Source: Stephanodiscus triporus
Lineage: Eukaryota; Bacillariophyta; Thalassiosirophyceae; Thalassiosirales; Thalassiosiraceae
Length of the DNA stretch: 11,467 nucleotides
Direction: 5' to 3'
Assembly: GCA_036939755.1 (NCBI GenBank)
Contig: JALLAZ010000870.1
Span: forward strand, 1 to 11,467
Under the pieces are notes generated by a model. The model ran no database searches and was not told the origin of the DNA. It saw nothing but the letters and a program-made list of their open reading frames with translations. A program made the translations under genes and the position numbers. Below, one piece after another: positions 1-8,869 of this stretch (position 1 is the first letter of the stretch; the number at the start of each line of letters is the position of its first letter).

Positions 1-680
1 CCGTCTTACGTCTATACGTTTTTCACCTCTACGCTCAAAGAAATCACAGCCTAAGTTGCTAGCTTTGTTTTACGTTTACCGTTTTTGTACATACGTTTTA
101 TCACGGGCGAAGCTAGCAAAAAATGGAAAAGTAGCTAGAAACTCGCTAGGAAGTAGCTAGAAACCCTTTTCTCAATTGTTACATAGTATTCTTTGTAAAA
201 TCACATAAAATTGACGCACTTGATAAAATAGAACAAACTGCTTCAGCGGTCGCTTCAGATTCTTGATTTTCCTCCGCTGTCATTTTTTCGGTCAGCGAAG
301 TCCTCTGTCTCACATGGTGGCAGGGTTGAAAATGCATCGAATAATGCACTTGCCGCCTCGTCTGAAAGTGGACAAGCTCATTTGCCTTCACTGCCCTGCT
401 GGCAGTGTTGCTAACATTGCACCATCGTCAAGGCATTTTGTTTTTGGCGGCAATGGCAGCGGCAGCAATGGATAAAGAAATATTTTGTGGGAGATCGGGG
501 TATTCTTGGAGCTTCTTTCTTTATCAGCGGTTTAAGAATGCAAATGATGTGTTCCCCCCTTTTTATCAGTTCTTTGGCAAAATGCTTTTAGCGATAGGAC
601 ATCGCAAAACCTCTCCTCTCGACACCAACCCCCAAGCAACATATTCTCACCACAAAGCTAGTTAGAAAAAAATACTCACC
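1..680. other. gene-free AT-rich stretch
   Basis: No open frame here has convincing coding character; the longest (minus 179-391, plus 405-665) have no recognisable domain. The left part holds three TACGTT(T) copies near 15, 71 and 92, and five GCTAG words between 58 and 160. The plus frame ending at 665 is the same frame as the degenerate coding stretch starting at 681, so part of it may belong to that relic, but this is not shown. Confidence 0.4.
129..164. repeat. 14-base direct repeat, 22-base period
   Basis: An exact 14-base word (AAGTAGCTAGAAAC) occurs at 129-142 and again at 151-164. A related GCTAGG sits between them and further GCTAG words lie at 58 and 112. It is a small tandem duplication in AT-rich DNA; no function can be read from it. 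Confidence 0.6.
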
Positions 681-2210
681 ATGAGCAAACAATCTCCTCC
701 AGCGAATCCCTACTGTCATAGCCATCCTACTAGGGTGGCTGCATCAAAGAATCCATCTTATACTGATGAAACATATTAATCCAATGACAACGACGATAAG
801 CCCAGCACCACAACCAATAAATCCAAGCCCAAATGGCTAGCATTGGCCGATTGGCCGATTGGAGCAATGCTGTCGTTGATGTGACTTTGTCTTCACATGT
901 AATTCTCAATAACAATTGTTCTGAATCATCCTAGAATGAATCCTTTCTTAAATTGGAGATAATCTCTGATTACAAGACAATGTCTAGTCAAACCACCCCC
1001 CCAAAATGGCATCTGACAGAAGGAAAGCTATACAAAAGCAAATCATATCCACCAGCCACCAGTTCAATCCTTCACGAGCAGGTATGTCTTGTTCATCCCC
1101 ATTGAAACAAGACAGCTTTTTTACCAGCGCAATGTACAGGTTGCTAATGGCATTTCCCTGACAACGCGTCACCTTCTTCTTCTTAATACCTATGTCAAGG
1201 TATTAATTTTTTACATGCGAACGCCAATCAAAAAAGATACTCTGACAACCACTGATATTTTTTGAACTACTTGTCCCATCAAGGTGCACAATTTACTACA
1301 TATGCACAGTGAGATCAAACGTGTTAATCCTACCATCCTCCCAATCTTCAGGATTTCACCAGAGAACAACACAAAACTACACAAAAGAATCATGTGTGGA
1401 GTGGAGGGTCTTACGACAGAATTAGGGCGACATCAAGGCGATGACTTCACAATCTACCTCGTGAAGTATATGATGAAAGAGGGAATGGGTGCACATGGAG
1501 ATTACGACAAAGTGAAGGCCAAAACACATCACATGATACACATAAGCCTGGGAATTGGTGGGAGTCACAAAATTTGATTCTTCACTAGAGAAATCGATCG
1601 TAATTCCATGGACGACCAAGTTGGAAAGATTGTCAAAGATTTGGGGTTCCAACTTGTCATGAGTGGATGCAAAAATGCTTACATGATGTCAAGCTTCGGT
1701 TGCAGGATGTCCGGCTTATGACTATCTGACCAGCACGGTTCATCAGTGATACGTGCTGGTCACAAAGTACAGATGATCGGGCCAAATGAGAGCCCATGTG
1801 TCACCGCCGTTATAACCTTTCCACTACAAAACATAGAGGGGGTCACAACTGCTCTGAAACACTTCAGGGAAATGACAATCGACTTAGACAAGTATGTGGC
1901 ATCGGGCATGACAGTGGTGGTCAAAAAATTCGGTTAGACAAGAACGTTGATGGGTGTTGTCGTCGACACCACCCCCATGATTGTCGAGTTTGTCGTAGCC
2001 GCCGTCGTTGTTCATCCAGCAACTGGCACCGAACTTGAGTGAGTGTACGAGTGGATCAAGAGTGGTCGTTGTGTCATGCTCGCAATCTCGAGGGTGGATG
2101 GTGCAATGACCAATAGCCGCTTTGCTGAGTTTTTCAATAAAATCAACAATTCCTCGGCACACCATTTTTTTCTCTATGCTGTGGACGATGAACACTAACA
2201 CGTCGGTGTC
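681..2210 (+). pseudogene. degenerate unidentified coding region
   Basis: Family not recognised. One plus-strand frame (codons starting at multiples of 3) begins with ATG at 681 and reads protein-like text in long blocks, interrupted by stops at about 777, 1263, 1575, 1716, 1935, 2037 and 2196. Between about 860 and 1430 the next frame looks at least as protein-like, for example LTEGKLYKSKSYPPATSS, so a frame change is likely. The best blocks are 1422-1574 (..YLVKYMMKEGMGAHGDYDK..), 1746-1934 and 1938-2195 (..VYEWIKSGRCVMLAISRVDG..). Stops are fewer than expected by chance for this AT-rich DNA, and codons look normal. This fits a gene or transposon ORF that decayed mainly by substitution. Alternatives are spurious open frames or exons of a gene with several introns; I saw no consistent splice pattern. 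Confidence 0.35.
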
Positions 2211-2435
2211 TATTTAGAATCTACTGTCTAGTGTTGATCATAAAAATAGTTTCTTCGCATGAACAAAGTTTGGTGATATGCTTATTTTCGATTAGAAAAA
2301 GCCAATTTGTCGTCCGACAACCGTTCGGCCTCATCGCCGTGACCGCCTGGTCGGACTAGAGGAATCGGGCCGTACGAAGGTGTTGGATGTCAGGGAAAGA
2401 TGGACTCGACGAGAACACACGACGACAAGTCCATC
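2211..2435. other. intergenic, 3' flank of the PDZ/LIM gene
   Basis: Short region holding the presumed 3' untranslated part of the minus-strand gene that stops at 2436. I see no clear polyadenylation word, repeat or gene in it. Confidence 0.4.
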
Positions 2436-5400
2436 TCATATTTGAATCGCCACTTGCATCAAAGCTTTTTTCCCAGCCTCATAATCTTCTGCAGATAATT
2501 TCCCATTCTCTCTCATCTCATCTAGCTTTATCAATGCACGTCTATACACGTCAGACCGGTTGACTATCTTGCCGGACGCTGAGACGCTGAGACTTCGACT
2601 GCGACTTCGTTCTCGTCCCTTGGGTCTGACGCGGTATGCATTGATGCTTTTGATAAGGAGATTCATCACCCTGTGAATTATAGTGTTCATGCAATCCAAG
2701 TCAACATTGTCTTCTTCATTGTTCCCCCCCGTACATAGACCTGTTTGTGCATCAAACGAAAGCATAATTGGTGCAAAGTTGTTGTTTCCCTGAAGCAGTC
2801 TGCATTCTGATTCGCTGTGCCACCAGCGGACGAACTTTCTATCAACAAGAAACTCAACAATACTTGTCCAAAATTCAGGCAAAGAGAATATTAATATGGA
2901 CACAATGGACTGCGATCGTGCCAATGCTCGAGCTGCGACATCATTGCTGATGGCAGGTAGACCATCAATTGAAAGGCAAATATCCCCCTTCTTGATTAGG
3001 CAGCCAGCAAAGATTCCGTTTTCTGTGACCTCTTGCACCCGGACGAGACCGTTAGACATATTGAACTTAATATCGCCCATTTCCTCACCAAACTCTCTCA
3101 ATTTGTTCTTTGTCACCACAAATCTCGATCCCGGTGGTGATGGGCTATCAGAAATAGTGATCACCACTATTCCAACCAATTCCTTCATTATGCGAATGAC
3201 ACTCCGTGGACCTCTCACGCATTGCCCATTAATTGCCAATAATTCACATCCTTCCTTGATTTCAGAACTGGCAAAGACTCCGCTTTTTGACACTTCGGCA
3301 ACAACCGTGGCGCCGTTCTTTTCGATTAGCGAAAGGCCTATCTCCTCATCAAAGTCTTTTTTCTCCACCTTGATATAAATAATTGAAGGCAGGAGAATGA
3401 CCGACTTGTTGCAACTTGCTGCCGACAGTAGTTCGGAGAAGTTGTCATTGTCATCTCGGTCTGGGTCCAGTGGCCTTTTTGACTGTGATTGTGTGATAGA
3501 GAGTTTACATGCTAGAGATTCTATGGGCCTGCATGACGATGAATTTCGCACGTCATTTGTCACGTCCTCGTTAATTGCAGGTGACCCAAATGTCTTTGGG
3601 CCCGCAATCGTGCTTGCACGACAATCATCACCATTGTCATCATTTTGTACTGTCAGCGTCACACCCTCGTTACTTGCAGACGCGATTGTCTTAGGATCCG
3701 TAAAAATATCGTCCAATGAACTGGTATAAAAATCATCATCGTCGTCGTTGTCGTCGTCGTCATTATGCATTTCATTTGTCACATCATCGTTAGAAGAAGA
3801 TATCGTATTTGGGCCTGCTACAACCATCAAAGTCTCTGGTTCATCTTTAGAATTTGGCGCGTCATAACGAACATTAACTTCAAATGAGCAAAGTGGCAAA
3901 TCCAACTCATCACCCTCATCAATCTCCCACGATATAAACTCCTTCTTGAAGGGCACTGCAAATGCGAAATCATAAACCACATTCTCTTCTTCGTCCTCGT
4001 ATTCCCAGATTTGGCGCAATACTTTTCTGACTGTATCTTTAGTAATTGTTTCGCTTTGAAACGATTCGATGGATAGAACGGCTGGGCCTCTGCGTTTTGG
4101 ATGAATGTATGAACGGGTGCCATCGTCCTTGGCCGAAGATTCATCATCATAAGATGAACCATCATCATCGACCCAACTCATCTCAACATTCAATTTTGGA
4201 GTAATGGCACCATTGATCTCGTCACTTTCCAACTTGGGCAGACTCACTGTGGTAACGCGAGGCGATACCGGCGGTGGCATCACAGTAAAAGTAGTAGCCA
4301 GGTCGCGGTTGTAGTTGTTGATATCATCAAATTTGCTGAAAGAGCAGTTGTATCCGTCATAGTTTGGATTGCCAAATACGTCGGAGTCAAGCTCATACGC
4401 TACGCAGGTGGTGGTTAAGTTGTCACGTTCATCGGGGGTTTGGTTAACGTAAAGAGATTGCTTCGGTATTCGCTTGGATTGATTCTTTTCATCTTCATTC
4501 TGCATGAAGAAAAGCGTTGACAATGATTTGAACCCATCAATATCATCATCATTGCCTCCGTCGCTCATGCAACTGCCGAGGAGACTGATCTTCACAAGCG
4601 CCTTTTCTGCAAGGCGCTTCGCAGCCTTTTTCAAAGCTTTTGAATAGTCATCCGCACCGCCTCCTCTCGCCGTAGAATCGGCCCCCCGAGAATTTAAGCC
4701 AGATTCTACTGCTGCTATTACTGCTGGTGCGCTTGATGTCGATGTTGATGCCGATGCTGATACCAATACCGCTGCTCTTTTACCAGCGCCCGCACCCGCT
4801 GGGGGCAATGATGATGATGACGATACCAACCCTCCCCCCATCAACAATTCAGCACATTGACCACATTGTACGATACTACCCCTCGCATTCGAAATAATTT
4901 GAATATCAACATCATCGCCACAACCCTCTTTCGACGATAATGGACGACGGCATGTTCCACATTGAAAACATGTACTTTCGCCATTGTCAGAACAGAAGAA
5001 AAAATCCATGTAGCGAACGTAGCCGCAACAACCATCCTCTCCTCTTTGTCTCAATGATATCTTTTGACGACATACTAAACATTTCCTACTTTTCTTCTTT
5101 CTCGACTTGTTTTTCTTCTCTTTTTGATTCGACGAAAGATTGGAAACGTCACGGGAAAGAGAGCTACTTAGGCTTCGGCTATTCCGGTGGAAATGGCGAC
5201 AGCTACTGCTGTTGGAAGACGATGCGTTATCGTCGTCATCATCATCTCGCGCAGTTGTAAATTTGCTGATCCTGGTCCGCGTTGGTGGCGGTGGGAGACT
5301 CTTGGTATCAGACCTGCCAAAAAGTTGCTGTTGTATAAATGTTTCGCCTTCATGTAACGCAGTCTCAGTGCTTGAAGTAGTAGTACTTCTTCGTAAAGGA

Positions 5401-7091
5401 TTCAGACTAAAACTGCGACCTCGTCCCCCCCCGAACAATGACGGAGATTTGTCACGGCCAGTAGTTGAGGATGCCGTCCTGTTTTTCTTTTTCTTCTTGG
5501 ATGGCGAAGCCACTAGACTGTCACTGTAGTTGTTTGTGTCGATTGACTCCATCTTTTCCATTGTCATATGATGATTAGCATTAGTCTGCTCCTCTTTTCT
5601 CCCACGGCTACGTCCCCTGCCGATACGCACGATGCTCTTGCTCAAAGAAAAACCTTTCTTGGGCGTGCTTGAATTACTCGATCCCCGTTGTTTATTCTTG
5701 CTCTCACGCAAGGGCAAGCTTACATCCTTGCTCAATGCTCTCCGCGAGGCGACCCGATCGCAAAGATCATTCAGGCTGTCACTGAGATAATACTCATCAT
5801 CTCGTTGATATCGACGTTCACCTCCTGATGAATGAGTGTCACTTTTATCACCATCAATTCTGCCACCACCCCTGGCGACTTCGTTGTTGCGTTCTCCACC
5901 AACATCATCATCATCACCGCGTGCATAACTGTTATTCTTATGGTGATTATCGGTATCATCATTGACAACGCCGTCGATGAACGAATCGATCACGTCATTC
6001 TTGTGATCATCATTGTTAATACTCTTCTCGAAATCATCTACGTCGACCTCATCCTGGCCGTCGTCGTCGATGCGATCCAATTGTCCAATCTGATGCAGTA
6101 ACGACTCGGTGGGAGTCCACGGCGCATCACAATCGTAGTGATCACAGTCATTGATGCTGCGTAAGCTCTCGTCGGCAGATATCGATGACCCCGAAACCGC
6201 CGCCGTCGTTCGACGATTTCTCGCGGATGATCGAGGGCTGATGCCAGATTCAACCGTTGAGTTGCCCACGGATCGATTGCCTCCCGTTCGATTGTCCTGA
6301 TTATTATCATTATTGTGCCTCTTCTTCCAGTGTTTTTTTGTAAAATATCGATTCCATCTTGACTTTTTCTTCCCACTTCCAGAATATTCCCCGCTTCCCA
6401 ACAACAAATCCTCCCCCGTTTCTACCGCAGCCACGTCAGTGGCGGCATAATCACCCAGACTGTGCAGACACGAAGATGAAGACAAAGTGGTGCCACAAGA
6501 GCTCGAGTTCCGACGGAATAAAGGTCCGACCACACTGCCATCCTCCCCCCCCTCTACCGGGCCGTTGATGGGATTCTGCTCTCGATCCCCTGACGCTTGG
6601 TCGTCGTCGTCGTCGTGAAAGCTGAAGTGTTTCTCGATGGTAACGTAAGATAGTTCAACTTCATCGCTAACGCTGTTCTCGGCTGGCACCGACACCAACG
6701 GCAACGGTGAGTGCATCCACTTTTCTTTGCTGCGATCGCGTCGACCATTAATAATTGAGCCGAAAACGCTACTGCTCCTCCTACGCGGCTCCTGGCTCCT
6801 TCCCCTACCACTACGGTCAATGAGACTGCGAGGTAGAGATTCACTCCTATTCCGTCGATTAGCCTTGATGTTCTTTTCGTTGTGCTCGCCGTCGCCTCCT
6901 CCGTCGCAGCTAATATTATCACGATTACGACCGCGACTAATACTATGGCTTCGATTCAACAATACAGAGCGGACGGCGGCGTGATGATCGCATTTGACCA
7001 CCGCGTCGCCTTCACCTTCTCCTAGCACTCCTGCTTCCACTCCGGGAATTTTCTCCCCCCGCTTCGTGACTCCCCCCCGCACTCGTATCAT
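2436..7091 (-). CDS. large PDZ-domain protein with LIM-like zinc module and SHOCT-like C-terminus
   Basis: A single open frame of about 1551 codons ending with TGA at 2436-2438; no intron is needed. I chose the ATG at 7091 (G at -3). The frame is open further up to an ATG at 7169, but that one has T at -3 and sits in a TATA-like AT-rich patch (7168-7183).
Order of parts from M1: residues 1-650 are disordered, rich in Ser, Asp and Arg, with several GRGRS-type motifs and poly-Asp and poly-Ser runs. A Lys/Arg patch around 655-669 resembles a nuclear localisation signal. Cys-rich residues 671-746 contain C-x2-C, then CFQCGTC, then a final C-x2-C, as in LIM domains, but the spacers are long and the usual His is Glu. 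After an acidic region with a triplicated motif come PDZ 1 (about 1237-1314, core EIGLSLIE) and PDZ 2 (about 1322-1404). The last 39 residues (LDEMRENGKLSAEDYEAGKK) resemble a SHOCT helix pair.
PDZ domains bind short C-terminal peptides and LIM modules bind proteins, so a scaffold is a fair inference; location and partners are unknown. Confidence 0.85.
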   Translation of the reverse strand: MIRVRGGVTKRGEKIPGVEAGVLGEGEGDAVVKCDHHAAVRSVLLNRSHSISRGRNRDNISCDGGGDGEHNEKNIKANRRNRSESLPRSLIDRSGRGRSQEPRRRSSSVFGSIINGRRDRSKEKWMHSPLPLVSVPAENSVSDEVELSYVTIEKHFSFHDDDDDQASGDREQNPINGPVEGGEDGSVVGPLFRRNSSSCGTTLSSSSCLHSLGDYAATDVAAVETGEDLLLGSGEYSGSGKKKSRWNRYFTKKHWKKRHNNDNNQDNRTGGNRSVGNSTVESGISPRSSARNRRTTAAVSGSSISADESLRSINDCDHYDCDAPWTPTESLLHQIGQLDRIDDDGQDEVDVDDFEKSINNDDHKNDVIDSFIDGVVNDDTDNHHKNNSYARGDDDDVGGERNNEVARGGGRIDGDKSDTHSSGGERRYQRDDEYYLSDSLNDLCDRVASRRALSKDVSLPLRESKNKQRGSSNSSTPKKGFSLSKSIVRIGRGRSRGRKEEQTNANHHMTMEKMESIDTNNYSDSLVASPSKKKKKNRTASSTTGRDKSPSLFGGGRGRSFSLNPLRRSTTTSSTETALHEGETFIQQQLFGRSDTKSLPPPPTRTRISKFTTARDDDDDDNASSSNSSSCRHFHRNSRSLSSSLSRDVSNLSSNQKEKKNKSRKKKSRKCLVCRQKISLRQRGEDGCCGYVRYMDFFFCSDNGESTCFQCGTCRRPLSSKEGCGDDVDIQIISNARGSIVQCGQCAELLMGGGLVSSSSSLPPAGAGAGKRAAVLVSASASTSTSSAPAVIAAVESGLNSRGADSTARGGGADDYSKALKKAAKRLAEKALVKISLLGSCMSDGGNDDDIDGFKSLSTLFFMQNEDEKNQSKRIPKQSLYVNQTPDERDNLTTTCVAYELDSDVFGNPNYDGYNCSFSKFDDINNYNRDLATTFTVMPPPVSPRVTTVSLPKLESDEINGAITPKLNVEMSWVDDDGSSYDDESSAKDDGTRSYIHPKRRGPAVLSIESFQSETITKDTVRKVLRQIWEYEDEEENVVYDFAFAVPFKKEFISWEIDEGDELDLPLCSFEVNVRYDAPNSKDEPETLMVVAGPNTISSSNDDVTNEMHNDDDDNDDDDDFYTSSLDDIFTDPKTIASASNEGVTLTVQNDDNGDDCRASTIAGPKTFGSPAINEDVTNDVRNSSSCRPIESLACKLSITQSQSKRPLDPDRDDNDNFSELLSAASCNKSVILLPSIIYIKVEKKDFDEEIGLSLIEKNGATVVAEVSKSGVFASSEIKEGCELLAINGQCVRGPRSVIRIMKELVGIVVITISDSPSPPGSRFVVTKNKLREFGEEMGDIKFNMSNGLVRVQEVTENGIFAGCLIKKGDICLSIDGLPAISNDVAARALARSQSIVSILIFSLPEFWTSIVEFLVDRKFVRWWHSESECRLLQGNNNFAPIMLSFDAQTGLCTGGNNEEDNVDLDCMNTIIHRVMNLLIKSINAYRVRPKGRERSRSRSLSVSASGKIVNRSDVYRRALIKLDEMRENGKLSAEDYEAGKKALMQVAIQI
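3545..3819 (-). repeat. three imperfect internal repeats in the PDZ/LIM gene
   Basis: Within the acidic segment before the PDZ domains, a unit of about 17-20 residues occurs three times: at about 3768-3819 (AGPNTISSSNDDVTNEM), 3650-3701 (TDPKTIASASNEGVTLTV) and 3545-3606 (AGPKTFGSPAINEDVTNDV). The shared pattern is [AT]-[GD]-P-[KN]-T-[IF]-x-S, then N-[DE]-[DG]-V-T. Poly-Asp linkers encoded by GAT/GAC runs separate them. They probably arose by internal duplication; the function is unknown. Confidence 0.6.
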
Positions 7092-7468
7092 TACAATTTG
7101 GTAGAGTTTCAGTTGTGCAATGAAGGCAATCGTTTTCGAGAGATGTTGCGCCTGCCTATTCTCTCTCATAAAATAATATATCACCTGCCCCAACAGAGTG
7201 CTTAAAACATTCTGAGTAGAGGAGGCCCTTTCTTTTACATATCACACTCTCTAGGTAGAGAGATGGTGTTGTACCGACTGCGTTCTGGCAAAAACAACAA
7301 AGGGGCCGATCTGTTTACGCAGAAAATAAAAGAAAGAAATAATGGTGGTTCTCGTGACTTGTGTCACACCATCTTTTTGGTGCGACTCGGCTCCATTGTG
7401 TACTTTTTTCCAGTGATGTCTTGTGCCATGTGGATGGAGAGTCACCACCTCCCGAGGCTCATTTGGGC

Positions 7469-7511
7469 TTTTTTGGCGGGAAAAAAATTGGGGGTAGTTT
7501 TTTCTCCCGCC
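7469..7511. promoter_or_regulatory. inverted pair of E2F-type sites
   Basis: TTTTTTGGCGGGAAAAAAA at 7469-7487 contains the textbook E2F/DP consensus TTTGGCGGGAAA. A second arm, TTTTTTCTCCCGCC at 7498-7511, is its inverted near-copy, differing by one G in the A run, with a 10-base spacer. E2F/DP factors control S-phase genes in plants, animals and algae, and diatoms encode them. The sites lie about 380-420 bases above the PDZ/LIM start. A chance hairpin is the alternative. Confidence 0.4.
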
Positions 7512-7612
7512 ACCGACAGCAAAACACCTCACGCGTAAAATCGTTCGATTTACCTAACAAATAGGTTACTCTGATGACGATGGTCGCGATGGTCACCATG
7601 CATCCAATATGG

Positions 7613-7692
7613 CTCCTCTGGTTAGCCAAATTGTAAGGGAGTCTATTCACACCCTAATCGATTGACCCTCCATTTTGGCTAATCAGAGAGGA
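7613..7692. repeat. imperfect inverted repeat, arms about 30 bases
   Basis: The left arm 7613-7643 (core GGTTAGCCAAATTG) pairs with the right arm 7664-7692 (core CATTTTGGCTAATCAGAG on the plus strand) over about 30 bases with small gaps, leaving a 20-base loop. It could fold as a hairpin or be the ends of a very small non-autonomous DNA element. I could not identify a clear target-site duplication. Confidence 0.5.
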
Positions 7693-7892
7693 ACACCTTC
7701 CTGACCTATGACGGGGGATCTTTTGGACCACCTTGCCGAGCATTTGCTCTTCCTCTCCACTGCCACTTCGTACTGGTATAGCCTCAATTCAAGCTATGAC
7801 CATGAGTTTCACCTATCCCAAAGATTAGGTCTGAACCCGAAGGATTATGAGCAAATTCTAGTCGCCGCCAACCTGGCTCATTATCATCCGAC

Positions 7893-8506
7893 ATGATCTC
7901 ATGGGACGGGACAAAGAAGAAACGCTGCAGCCACGAGGGATGCGCCAAACAAGCCCGAAAGGGCAGAGTTTGTGCAGCTCATGGGGCAAAGAAGAAACAC
8001 TGCAACCACGAGGATGTGCCAAACAAGCCCAAAAGGGCGGCATTTGTTACATGCATGGCGGAGAGATGAAACATTGCAGCCATGAGGTATGCGCCAACAT
8101 AGCCCTACAGAGCGGAGTTTGTGTAGCCCATGGCGCAAAGAAAAACGCTGCAGCCTTGAGGGATGATGCGCCAATCAAGCCCGAAAGTGTGGAACTTGTT
8201 ACCGGCATGGAGGGGGAGGGGGAGAGGACAAATGTCAGTCTTGCAGCTGCTTGTCAATCACCCTCCCTTCATCCTTCTGTAACCTACCCGAACTATTCCA
8301 AAGAAGAGGAAATTGGTGCCTGGATTTACGAGTCCAGTCACTTCACAAGACGCAAAGCCGCATCCTCGGGCGCCATTGCAAATTGCCCCCGCGTTGGCGC
8401 GTAGTTTCAGCCCTCCCGCCCCTTCCTCTTCGACACAATCGATTCTGGGGATTTTATTGCACTAGGAGAAAACGGACGCCTCGATTGTGAAGTGTTCCCT
8501 GCGTAG
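7893..8506 (+). pseudogene. frame-broken zinc-finger-repeat gene (C-x4-C-x9-C-x2-H units)
   Basis: Four tandem units start at the first Cys codon: 7926, 8001, 8075 and 8149. The first spacing is 75 bases (25 residues) and the next two are 74, so one base is missing in unit 2 and again in unit 3.
Unit 1 reads CSHEGCAKQARKGRVCAAHG, unit 3 CSHEVCANIALQSGVCVAHG. Unit 4 has lost the His (CSLEG) and carries an in-frame TGA at about 8164 before CANQARKCGTCYRHG. Downstream, the frame of unit 3 stays protein-like (..YPNYSKEEEIGAWIYESS..) to a TAG at 8402, then again (FDTIDSGDFIALGENGRLD) to a TAG at 8504.
This matches the short Cys/His repeats annotated in diatoms and oomycetes as WRKY19-like, whose function is poorly known. 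A possible 5' extension is the open stretch 7708-7896 in another frame. Real decay is my preference; indel errors in the assembly could explain the two single-base losses but not the stop codon. Confidence 0.7.
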
Positions 8507-8599
8507 ATGGGACCCGTACTTTGCCTACTCAATTTCTGACTGCTGGCCAAGTGAGACAGGGAAATCCACATATGCGTTATTCCATCGTCATTGTAATTC
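8507..8599. other. short spacer between two relics
   Basis: Lies between the stop of the zinc-finger relic and the end of the uL29-like relic, which face each other tail to tail. I see no gene or repeat in it. Confidence 0.3.
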
Positions 8600-8869
8600 T
8601 TAATAGATGGTTAAGGTGCGAAACACATATTCTTTTTCTTCTGCATCAGCATCCCCCCTCATGGCGCAATTCTTCTTGATCCTCAGGTCCTTGCTGATGT
8701 ACTCGGATCCGGCGGCCGCGTTCCTAATCCCCTCTTTCTGCTGCTGATTGTGCACGGTTCTCTTGCGAACTGGCTTGATCTTCGCGATCTTGATGACCTT
8801 CGCGATGTGGAGCGAGGGTCTTGAGGAGTTCCTCCTTTGGCAGCTCCGCAGTTCATATGCCTTGACCAT
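8600..8869 (-). pseudogene. RPL35: decayed ribosomal protein uL29 (RPL35) gene copy
   Basis: The open frame of 89 codons begins MVKAYELR, the typical start of eukaryotic large-subunit protein uL29 (L35). It continues with pieces in the right order: HIAKV, AKIKPVRK, VHNQQQKE, then SKDLRIKKNCAMRG for the family's PLDLRxKKTRAMRR. A missing piece, ELPKEELLKTL, which matches the family's KKEELLKQL, lies in another frame at about 8812-8846, so there is a frameshift after KAYELR. Relative to the roughly 123-residue family, stretches are lost before IAKV, between IAKV and AKIK, and where SIARVL should stand. The C-terminal tail is unrecognisable. Codons remain rich in G/C at third positions, suggesting descent from a highly expressed gene. 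I infer a pseudogene; a very divergent working gene is unlikely because conserved rRNA-contacting residues are absent. No poly-A tail marks it as a retrocopy. Confidence 0.6.

Larger units (their letters stand above)
7092..7707. promoter_or_regulatory. intergenic region upstream of the PDZ/LIM gene
   Basis: About 600 bases without a supported gene, between the minus-strand PDZ/LIM start and the plus-strand zinc-finger relic. It holds a TATA-like AT-rich patch (minus strand, 7168-7183), about 80 bases above the chosen start codon. It also holds an inverted pair of E2F-like sites (7469-7511), a near-palindrome GTAAAATCG-TT-CGATTTAC (7535-7553), a short palindrome ATGGTCACCAT (7590-7600) and an imperfect inverted repeat (7613-7692). 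It could serve as a promoter region for either side. Confidence 0.4.

Noticed and set aside
179..391. Possible small minus-strand gene
   Set aside because: No domain, no homologous-looking motif and ordinary composition; the length is expected by chance.
2896..5529. Several plus-strand open frames of 100-160 codons inside the PDZ/LIM gene
   Set aside because: They mirror the minus-strand gene, whose Ser/Asp-rich codons leave few stops on the other strand. The sense protein has real domains; these have none.
7893..8506. Tandem 75-base units as a CRISPR or satellite array
   Set aside because: The period is a whole number of codons and the units encode regular Cys/His motifs; spacers are not unique and the setting is eukaryotic.
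8705..8719. BamHI and NotI sites side by side, as in a cloning linker
   Set aside because: They fall in continuous reading of the uL29-like relic, with family-like residues on both sides. Coincidence is likelier than vector sequence.
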